Shown: in pieces, positions 26,933 to 34,016 of the stretch
Numbering within the stretch: position 1 is the first letter of the stretch
How the letters are laid out: every line of letters begins with the position of its first letter
Origin: Desulfofustis limnaeus
GTDB lineage: Bacteria > Desulfobacterota > Desulfobulbia > Desulfobulbales > Desulfocapsaceae
Reading direction: 5' to 3'
Length of the DNA stretch: 64,000 nucleotides
Assembly: GCF_023169885.1 (NCBI RefSeq)
Contig: NZ_AP025516.1
Location: 3,079,501 to 3,143,500 of the forward strand
Program-made: the position numbers and the translations under genes
The notes under the pieces: generated by a model
Database searches by the model: none
Told to the model about the DNA's origin: nothing
Seen by the model: only the letters and a program-made list of their open reading frames with translations

Positions 26933-26961
26933 TTGACAACATAAATTCAACGAGATAGCAT
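26933..26961 (+). promoter_or_regulatory. Promoter upstream of the small Cys-rich gene
   Basis: TTGACA (26933-26938), 17-bp spacer, TAGCAT (26956-26961), 60 bp before the ATG at 27022. The -35 is perfect and the -10 matches at four of six positions. Confidence 0.55.
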
Positions 26962-27021
26962 ATGGTATTCCTTTTTTAGAAATGCAGATTTATTATTATA
27001 ATTTATTAGCAAGGTGGTAAC

Positions 27022-27231
27022 ATGGCAGATTATACAAAAAGTCATAAACTTTGTTGCACATGTTCGTGTTGGGGAGGCCCTAGAAAACTGACAAATAATG
27101 GGCGGTGGGTAAATGTAAAAAGCATTACTGACAAAGGCAAGTGCCAAATGCCAAGAACCTCAACAACTAATATGAACATGGGTGCTGCTAATACTTGTAA
27201 AAAATGGGACAAATGGGGGCCATTAACTTAA
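27022..27231 (+). CDS. Small Cys-rich hypothetical protein
   Basis: 69-residue protein starting at ATG behind AAGGTGG (4-nt spacing) and a good promoter. Cysteines cluster in LCCTCSCWGGPR and recur as KCQMP and NTCKKWDKWG, suggesting a small metal-binding fold. I do not recognise the family. It is AT-rich like the rest of this part of the island and sits alone between the IS1595 copy and an IS3 remnant. Confidence 0.6.
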   Translation: MADYTKSHKLCCTCSCWGGPRKLTNNGRWVNVKSITDKGKCQMPRTSTTNMNMGAANTCKKWDKWGPLT

Positions 27232-27299
27232 GCTCGAGAGGTGGCCTTACCCATTTGAACAGTTTGCCGTAGTTTCTTAAGTGGAAGCTCTGCCTGTTC

Positions 27300-27625
27300 T
27301 TATGCTGCCAGGTTTACCGCAGGCAGCATCATTCCATACGCTTCATCAGGTGCCATCGTATCCAGCTTTGAATGTGGTCTGGCCTGATTATACCAAGCGA
27401 GATACTGTTTGATTGATGTCCGTGCCTCACCTACTGAATCATACGCATAAAGGTAGACTCGTTCGTATTTGATCGTTTTCCATAAACGTTCCACAAAAAT
27501 GTTATCACACCAGGCTCCTCGGCCATCCATGCTGAGCTGACAGCAGTAGTTTTTACTGCCTGGATAAATTCGTGCGCCGTAAACTGACGGCCCTGGTCGG
27601 TATCAATTTTCCGGGGCCACCTCTT
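27300..27625 (-). pseudogene. Truncated, frameshifted IS3-family transposase (OrfB)
   Basis: C-terminal third of an IS3-type integrase-domain transposase in two frames. The upstream piece reads TDQGRQFTAHEFIQAVKTTA, the downstream piece DGRGAWCDNIFVERLWKTIK and YLAWYNQARPHSKLDTMAPD. The final acidic residue of the DDE triad is preserved (VERLWKTIKYE), but the N-terminal two-thirds and OrfA are missing. No IS ends were identified. Confidence 0.85.
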
Positions 27626-27653
27626 ACAAAACTCTCCACCCCTTTCCTTAACC

Positions 27654-27716
27654 TTACCCCTCCGGTTCCAGCCCAAACGCCCATTCAAGATACTCCATCC
27701 AGTCGTGGACCGTCAC
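27654..27716 (-). pseudogene. C-terminal fragment of the small acidic protein family
   Basis: Reads VHDWMEYLEWAFGLEPEG and a stop, clearly related to the C-terminal part of the 66-residue protein at 22670-22870. No upstream coding continuation is evident, so it is a leftover piece. Confidence 0.6.
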
Positions 27717-28024
27717 AAGGCAATCACAGACAGCTGCTACACCTTGGTGATGGCGTAGCCTGGCAAAGAACAAAGGATACCATCAAACGAGTCAAGGAGG
27801 GGGGGGGAGACGTACCAGTGGCAGTAGTTGCAATGGAGACATTAAGAGGTAGGCGTTTTAATGCACCTTGATATTATATGCGATTTGCAAATGACAATTC
27901 AGTACGAAATGCAAATTACAGTTTTAGTTCTAAAATCAGAATCCGATGCATAACAATCTTAAATATGAATAATCGCGTTTTAGAAGCGCGCAAATCATAC
28001 TTCACTGACATAGCTAACTAATTT

Positions 28025-28483
28025 TTAATATGGAACTTCACCTTCTACATTCGCTATGCCACGTGAAGTTAGCACTAATTTTCCCTTATATATGGCATCC
28101 CACTTATCTATATATTCCCCTTCCACTAATCTCAAACAAATTATAACTTTTTTGTCAATTTGTCTTTCAAGCCATCCCTGAACGAAATCTGCTGAACAAT
28201 TAATTTCATGATCACTATTTACTAGTTCTGTTAGATTGTCAGATATTTGACTATTTAATAAGCTAAAAGCTTCTTCAAAAGAAGGATGGTGATCCAACTC
28301 GTAAATGATCTTACATAACAATCGTATAAAAAAGTCATAACAATCGTTATCAAACTCAAACTTTGCATCTTTCCCTAAGCGTTTGTAAACTGTTTCAAAG
28401 GGTAAAGAAGGAAATGCCTCCTGGTAGTGATCGTAAGCACCTTGATTAATATTATTTTCGCGCGTAATATCCTTGTCTTTCAT
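28025..28483 (-). CDS. Hypothetical protein, AT-rich
   Basis: 152-residue soluble, acidic protein preceded by GAGGAGAGT just before the ATG, a good ribosome-binding site. The middle (DCYDFFIRLLCKIIYELDHH) is helical; the C-terminal third (EGEYIDKWDAIYKGKLVLTS) looks like beta strands. I do not recognise the family. Its composition matches the AT-rich part of the island and it has no close operon partner; the next gene leftward is an IS3 remnant. Confidence 0.55.
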   Translation of the reverse strand: MKDKDITRENNINQGAYDHYQEAFPSLPFETVYKRLGKDAKFEFDNDCYDFFIRLLCKIIYELDHHPSFEEAFSLLNSQISDNLTELVNSDHEINCSADFVQGWLERQIDKKVIICLRLVEGEYIDKWDAIYKGKLVLTSRGIANVEGEVPY

Positions 28484-28527
28484 ACTCTCCTCACATAGGA
28501 AAATATTACACTAGATAGCAAACAAAT

Positions 28528-28755
28528 TTGAAAATTGACATCCATAACTTGATTGAAGATGCTCATCAGATCATCGATGGCTCGTCGATCTACGAAGAGA
28601 TCGACCTCAATGTCGCCGTGCAGTCAAGAGATAGAACCAAAGAAATCTATGGTAACGTAGAGGCGGCAACTATCAATGCAAATTTAGAAATGGTTGATAA
28701 GATCAAGGTGGTTACGATTCCATCTCAGGAGGGTATCGTTTTAATAGCAGACTAA
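28528..28755 (+). CDS. Short ORF, possibly a gene fragment
   Basis: 75 codons from a TTG, without a recognisable ribosome-binding site. The product (EEIDLNVAVQSRDRTKEIYG and LEMVDKIKVVTIPSQEGIVL) has the look of real coding sequence and ends as a natural C-terminus, but its 3' end overlaps the cpYpsA gene on the other strand by 44 nt. It may be the tail of a lost gene. No family recognised. Confidence 0.35.
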   Translation: MKIDIHNLIEDAHQIIDGSSIYEEIDLNVAVQSRDRTKEIYGNVEAATINANLEMVDKIKVVTIPSQEGIVLIAD

Positions 28756-29194
28756 TAACCTCATAAACGACACCGTAGATCTTCTCATCCTTAGATGCAC
28801 TTTTTCCTGCAACATTCAGTGTTGCAATGCCGTTTTCTTTAACCCATTGGTTCAATACTTCACATGCTTCAGCGATAGACAAGGCTGTCATGTCAAGATG
28901 GAACCACGGCTTGTTATGCTTGATTGCCAGTTTTCTTGTCAGCTCTGAGCCACCAGACAAACCACCGTGGGTGAAAATAATAGTGCCATCTGAGTTTAGG
29001 ACATTCTGCTCAGTGCGTTTCGGATAACCAGCGGTCGGCATTTCTCGGACTACATAACGCTCTGGCAGAGAACCGACTTCGGTCTTCCTGCCCTTTGGCA
29101 CCCAGCCACCATACGAAAATCCATTGTGAATAGCGGCATCAATAGCCGCAATATCAGCACCCATCTGGCAGCCTGAGACGATCTTCTTCAGCAT
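28712..29194 (-). CDS. Circularly permuted YpsA-like (SLOG) protein
   Basis: 160-residue protein of the cpYpsA/'putative molybdenum carrier' family, a Rossmann-like SLOG domain. The N-terminal LKKIVSGCQMGADIAAIDAA corresponds to the nucleotide-binding SGGQTGAD motif (here SGCQMGAD), followed by GGWVPKGRKTEVGSLPERY and IIFTHGGLSGGSELTRKLA. SLOG domains are thought to sense or process nucleotide-derived ligands and are often found beside defence genes. It lies about 260 bp downstream of the restriction-like operon, on the same strand. A direct role in that system is speculation. Confidence 0.75.
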   Translation of the reverse strand: MLKKIVSGCQMGADIAAIDAAIHNGFSYGGWVPKGRKTEVGSLPERYVVREMPTAGYPKRTEQNVLNSDGTIIFTHGGLSGGSELTRKLAIKHNKPWFHLDMTALSIAEACEVLNQWVKENGIATLNVAGKSASKDEKIYGVVYEVISLLLKRYPPEMES

Positions 29195-29267
29195 ACCGGA
29201 TTCACGCTAGGCCACCGGTTGGGCAACCATTCTTTTCGAGCATCTTCAATTTTCGCGAGTATCTGCA

Positions 29268-29462
29268 ATGTTGGGGTTCCCTCATGTATTTCTCCTTCCC
29301 ATAATTCCGGCCATCGCAAATGCTTTTGAAGGCAGTGAGCTGAAGTCAATCATAAATTTGGCTCATCTTGAATTACTCAAGGAGTGGGAGCCAAATCGTA
29401 GCAGGATACCGCCGTCCTTGTTGATAAGAGATGCTTTAGCACTCCCCTCCCTCAAAGTCTAG
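29268..29462 (+). pseudogene. Thermonuclease leader fragment
   Basis: Codons for FLLPIIPAIANAFEGSEL correspond to the signal peptide and first mature residues of the broken SNase-like gene at 22942, with about three-quarters nucleotide identity over some 47 bp. After that the similarity ends. The open frame continues to 29462 and overlaps the stop of the restriction-like gene. It is most likely debris left by recombination. Confidence 0.45.
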
Positions 29463-32101
29463 TTAAGCAGTTCATGATAACGAGCCCCGCCCACACTCTG
29501 GCCACCGATCATTTTATACGTCATGCCACTCACCACCGCCAACTGTTCAGCATAATCTTTCTTCGCTTTGACTATTGAATCGTCCATCTGATGCTCCCCT
29601 TTCACCTCAATAATAACATAGGTGTCATCATCTTTTTTCACAAGAAAATCTGGATAATAGCTGCGTACCGTATGGGATTCGGGGTCGATGTACTGGACAT
29701 AAAAATCTGATTGGCCATGAGTAAGCATCCCGGTGAAATACACTTCTTTGACCTTTTTATCCTGCAGTAGACGCCAAAACAGGTCGCGTTCAGGATTTGA
29801 ATCAAAGCAATAGGTGTCCATGTGGAAACTCTTCTCTGCTGGCATTTTAACAGCTTGAGGATCACTATTCCGGGCCACCTTGTCTTCTTCTCCAGAAACC
29901 TCGTAAAAACCATTTTCAGGCTTATTAATCAGCTCAATATCGTACTCTTCTGTACTCTCGATGGAGGTGATAAGGTAGAGTTTATGAAACAATCGAGGAA
30001 TCAACTCATCATACAGGAGAGCGTTAAACTCGTTCACCATCTCAAGGATCTTGTCTATCCCTTCCGCTGTATCCGCCAGCATGTCTCCAATGGCTAAACA
30101 CGGCTTGTTGAGATAGCGTGCGATCTCAGCCACCAGAGTGAGCTCACTGAAAACACGCTGATCACGCAAATGGCTAAGATCTTCGGCCTTGACCTCTTTT
30201 TGTTTCACTGCGTGGGCAGCGCTCACCCCCTCCTGGGTATAGTGAAGGAGTCTGTACTTTTCAGTATCTACCTGATCAAGTGCCAGGCTAATGGTCCCCG
30301 TTTGTTCCTTTTCCACTATATGGAATTGCCTTTTGATCCGTTTGAGTTTTATTTTCCGCGGTGGAGGCACAACTCGGACCTCATATATATTCTTTTTCTT
30401 GCAGGCCCCTTGAAACTCGTCAGCGCTAATACGGAAATTCTGTTGGAGCTCATCGTTGAGGATCTCCATATTGGAACGACTCAAATAGACATGACCGGTG
30501 TGCTGCACGTCTCCAATCTGGCGAAGACAGCGCATAGTGGCTTGGAGGACAAATATTTTCGAGGTCGGTTCACGAAACAGACCGACTCCGAACAAAGAGC
30601 GGCAATTCCACCCTTCGCGCCCCTTGTTTACCAGCAAAATGAAGCGCTTTTCTGAGCTTGAAGTATCCAATCGGTTGAACTCTCGGATATCATCATTGGT
30701 GGTAATTTTTTCATCGCCAACATTAACCAGGATGGTTTCTGATGAAATACCATGCTTTGCCAGTTCCCTCTCGACAACCGGGCGGAGTATTTGTTGAACC
30801 TCCCTGATTGTTGATCCAAAAATGGCCAGCTTGGGAAGCATTCCCTCTGGCCGCAACCCATCAGTTGCTTTAAGAAAGTTGGCTATTGTTAAGGAAATAA
30901 AATCTTGATCCTTAGTTGTCGTATAACCGTGTAGGATGACCTTTTTCAGGTATTCATTATCAATGGCCTCCTGCAATCCATAAGCATAGACCACTTCCGG
31001 GAGAATTTCCTGACCAACATAGGGGGTGCCAGTGTAATTATAACACGCCACAACATGCGTTCCTGAATTTTCCAAACTCTTAGCCAACAGATCCACCGTA
31101 TTGCGTAAGCTCGTTTTCCTTGTATCTTCCAGGCTGCCAGTGTCTTTCCCGAGGTTTTTTCCAAAGGCATGGTGAGCCTCGTCGATGTAAATCCCTAATT
31201 GCCCGAGACGACGTATTTTTTCAAAACGCTGGTTGGTGGTAAGATCCTGTTCATCTTCAGGGACATCAAACTCGTAAAGATCTGCGGCCTGATCATAGAT
31301 AGACTTTTCGTTATAGGTGAGTTTACCGCTGCCAAAGAGCTTTGCTGTGGGGTTGGCTTCCTTGCGCTGTTTTTTGAGTATAATCTTTTGGGTGTTGGAT
31401 ATGATCAGATTGAATCGGGAATGATCAAGCGTACTCAGCGATGTTCCGGCTTCTTCAAGGAAGTGGAATTGGATATGGCTTGAGAGAAAATTGACATACT
31501 CGGGAGGAACAACTTTATCCATCTCAAAAGTCTGGATCTCCTTGAGCGACTGGAGGACAGTCTTGTCAGGAGCAAATACCAGAGCATTGTGACAGTAGTT
31601 CTTGTCCTTTGGGAACTTGTTGGCCAAGATGAACTCATAAAAGATACAGGTGGCCATGAGTATGGTCTTGCCCGCGCCCATGGTGAGGGCAAAGATATAA
31701 TTCGGGTAGAGCCGGGCTTGCTTCTTCATCCGCTTGAAGACTTTTTCGTAGCTCTTCTCGTCGAACCTGTCAAACATGGAGAGTTGAGTTTCTCCAGCAC
31801 CAGTAAGCCCAATTTCTTTGCGGTTTTCAAAACCGTTTTTCTTTTTATACCAGTTCTCAAATATTTGATGAACGGGTCGGTTATTCTGAAACTCTTTGAG
31901 GAAGATATAGATTTCCAAAGCCTCAAACTGTGGAGTTCGAAGAAAGGCTTTGGCATTTTCGGAATCGTTGAAATCCAAAAACTTCTTTGAAAGATCCCGG
32001 TAGTGCTTGCGAATTGCGCCCTTGTTGTGTCTGTAAAAACGAAGAAGATAGCTGTAAAAGCTAAAGTTAAGTTCGATGGTCTCTTGTTTTCCCTTAGCCA
32101 T
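29459..32101 (-). CDS. Type III restriction-like helicase-nuclease (Res)
   Basis: 880-residue DEAD/DEAH-box superfamily 2 helicase with a C-terminal nuclease. Walker A MGAGKT is at residues 141-146, the DEAH box (YIDEAHHAF) at 307-310, and motif VI-like GLFREPTSKIFVLQATMRCL near the second RecA domain. A PD-(D/E)XK nuclease follows at about 815-834, with PDF then EVKGE (PD at 817-818, E832, K834). This is the architecture of type III Res subunits. It is the last gene of a three-gene operon; its start overlaps the methyltransferase stop by 8 nt. No frameshift is seen, so it should be functional. Confidence 0.85.
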   Translation of the reverse strand: MAKGKQETIELNFSFYSYLLRFYRHNKGAIRKHYRDLSKKFLDFNDSENAKAFLRTPQFEALEIYIFLKEFQNNRPVHQIFENWYKKKNGFENRKEIGLTGAGETQLSMFDRFDEKSYEKVFKRMKKQARLYPNYIFALTMGAGKTILMATCIFYEFILANKFPKDKNYCHNALVFAPDKTVLQSLKEIQTFEMDKVVPPEYVNFLSSHIQFHFLEEAGTSLSTLDHSRFNLIISNTQKIILKKQRKEANPTAKLFGSGKLTYNEKSIYDQAADLYEFDVPEDEQDLTTNQRFEKIRRLGQLGIYIDEAHHAFGKNLGKDTGSLEDTRKTSLRNTVDLLAKSLENSGTHVVACYNYTGTPYVGQEILPEVVYAYGLQEAIDNEYLKKVILHGYTTTKDQDFISLTIANFLKATDGLRPEGMLPKLAIFGSTIREVQQILRPVVERELAKHGISSETILVNVGDEKITTNDDIREFNRLDTSSSEKRFILLVNKGREGWNCRSLFGVGLFREPTSKIFVLQATMRCLRQIGDVQHTGHVYLSRSNMEILNDELQQNFRISADEFQGACKKKNIYEVRVVPPPRKIKLKRIKRQFHIVEKEQTGTISLALDQVDTEKYRLLHYTQEGVSAAHAVKQKEVKAEDLSHLRDQRVFSELTLVAEIARYLNKPCLAIGDMLADTAEGIDKILEMVNEFNALLYDELIPRLFHKLYLITSIESTEEYDIELINKPENGFYEVSGEEDKVARNSDPQAVKMPAEKSFHMDTYCFDSNPERDLFWRLLQDKKVKEVYFTGMLTHGQSDFYVQYIDPESHTVRSYYPDFLVKKDDDTYVIIEVKGEHQMDDSIVKAKKDYAEQLAVVSGMTYKMIGGQSVGGARYHELLN

Positions 32102-34016
32102 GATTGATCTCCTGCTCCAGCGACTCGGAAAGGAGGTCAGTGATTTTTACCCTTATAGTGCCGGCGTCTTTCGGGATTATGTATTCCCCTTTGACCAATT
32201 CATCTCTTTCGGGCAGGTCGACAACAGATGGTTCGAGAACAGCCCCATCATAATTCCAGTCGACCATGATTGATTCTACCAACTCACGCCAGTCATCCAC
32301 CTTTTCCTTCTGCAAGCTGAGCTTCTGAAGGAGGTTCATTGGATAGAATTGTTTGACCACTAGCTTTTTCCCTTCTATGGCGATCCTAGCTTCAGATTCG
32401 CGCTTGAACTCCAGGTTGGCCTTATCACGGAGAATGTCCACTAACTCAACATCCAGATTGAAGGAGACTTCTTTTTTTAGAACGGCTTTCAAATCTGCCT
32501 CATGGCCCATGCAAACCAAGAGAATCTTTTCCACGGGTTGATTGGGTTTTTCCTCCTGGCGACGCTCAAAGGCCTTGTAATCGAAACCAGAGATCAATTC
32601 GTTGAGATCGGCCCGGGTGGCAATACGGTTTACCGGCATGATCTTGACCATTCGGCCGTCTTTTTCTCCATCATAGAGATTGCTCTTCTCAAAGGGGTGA
32701 ATTTCTAATGCTTCGATGAGGAGTTCTTTGGCCTCCAATGGATTTCTGAAAATATCGTAATGGTTGACATTGTATACTTCGAGCCCTGTGAATAACCGGT
32801 AATTTTCTTTGCCAATTATAGTTTGTTGTTTGGTTTGTAGATCATTAGCATTACTCAAAAGACGTTTGGTTGATGTTTGAATAGCCCCTAGATTTATATC
32901 AGCCCCTAAAAACCTGCGTCCCATCTTCATTGCAGCAGCCTGCGTAGTTCCTGATCCCATGAAACTATCAAAAACGATATCTCCAGGATTTGTAGAAGCA
33001 GAAATTATTCGCTCCAATAAAGCCTCAGGTTTTTGGGTGGGATATTTTAAATAATTGCCGCTCCGGCTCATTACTGCAGGAATATCTGCCCACACATCTT
33101 GGATAACAGCTCCCTCTACTTCATCAAGGTAACGTTTTAGACGCGGGACTCCTTCTGCGCTCCATTCAATTCTCTCTTCTTCTAAAAACTTGTCCAATGT
33201 TTCTAATTTATAAGCCCAGCCACGGCCTTCGGGAGGTTTGACCCCCTGCCATATAGGAACATGTTTAGCTGGATGTCCACTATGTAGAGGTTGGGTTACA
33301 TAGGGTCCTCTAGCATCAACTTTATTAAAGGTCGCTCTATACTCATCAGAAATAGGGCCATATTGCTTATTCCACGTGTAAGTATTAGTTTTTGTATAAA
33401 AAAGAATAGTATCTTTTATTCTTCCAAAATATTCCGGGTGAGACTTACCAGGACCTCTAGTCCACACAATGTCATTTTTAAAATTCGAAGGTCCAAAAAG
33501 CTCATCCATTATACATCTGACATGGTGCACTTTCTCGTGATTCAAATGAACATATATCGAGCCTTCATTTGACAATAATTCCCGAATAATCACTAACCTC
33601 TCATACAAATATTGCAGATATTCATCGTTAGTCCAAATATCTGTATATTGCTTTTCTTCAAAGCTCCCATAGTCATTAATCGCTTGTTTTCCTTTAATAT
33701 TAATAATTTTTTTATAGTCAGCTTTTGAATCATAAGGCGGATCGATATAGATTAATTTTACTTTGCCCCTATAGTCCTTTAAAAGGTGACTCATTACCTG
33801 AAGATTATCCCCCCAATAAATTCTATTTCGCCATCCTTCAACCTCTTCCCCATAACTCTCCTTTAACTGAGCTGGATAAAACTGGGTCGAAGTAAAGGGC
33901 CGCTTTCCCCTCCAGTTGAGCATAGGGAATCCCTGAATAGGCTCAAACTCATACTTTCCTACTTCAGTGATTTCGCTTGCTGAGGTACCAAAATTCAAGT
34001 TTCCTTGTTTGCTCAT
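32094..34016 (-). CDS. Type III-like adenine DNA methyltransferase (Mod, beta class)
   Basis: 640-residue N6-adenine/N4-cytosine DNA methyltransferase. The catalytic DPPY is at residues 92-95 (LIYIDPPYDSKADY) and the SAM-binding motif FDSFMGSGTT at 349-358, preceded by YPTQKPEALLERII. Because the catalytic motif comes before the SAM motif it is a beta-class enzyme, as type III Mod proteins are. The target-recognition region would be between them. The ~270-residue C-terminal part presumably contacts Res. It overlaps the upstream UvrD gene by 4 nt and the downstream res by 8 nt. Confidence 0.88.
   Translation of the reverse strand: MSKQGNLNFGTSASEITEVGKYEFEPIQGFPMLNWRGKRPFTSTQFYPAQLKESYGEEVEGWRNRIYWGDNLQVMSHLLKDYRGKVKLIYIDPPYDSKADYKKIINIKGKQAINDYGSFEEKQYTDIWTNDEYLQYLYERLVIIRELLSNEGSIYVHLNHEKVHHVRCIMDELFGPSNFKNDIVWTRGPGKSHPEYFGRIKDTILFYTKTNTYTWNKQYGPISDEYRATFNKVDARGPYVTQPLHSGHPAKHVPIWQGVKPPEGRGWAYKLETLDKFLEEERIEWSAEGVPRLKRYLDEVEGAVIQDVWADIPAVMSRSGNYLKYPTQKPEALLERIISASTNPGDIVFDSFMGSGTTQAAAMKMGRRFLGADINLGAIQTSTKRLLSNANDLQTKQQTIIGKENYRLFTGLEVYNVNHYDIFRNPLEAKELLIEALEIHPFEKSNLYDGEKDGRMVKIMPVNRIATRADLNELISGFDYKAFERRQEEKPNQPVEKILLVCMGHEADLKAVLKKEVSFNLDVELVDILRDKANLEFKRESEARIAIEGKKLVVKQFYPMNLLQKLSLQKEKVDDWRELVESIMVDWNYDGAVLEPSVVDLPERDELVKGEYIIPKDAGTIRVKITDLLSESLEQEINHG

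Noticed and set aside
27781-27812. Strong ribosome-binding site in a G-rich run
   Set aside because: No open reading frame with sensible composition follows; the G-run is probably incidental.
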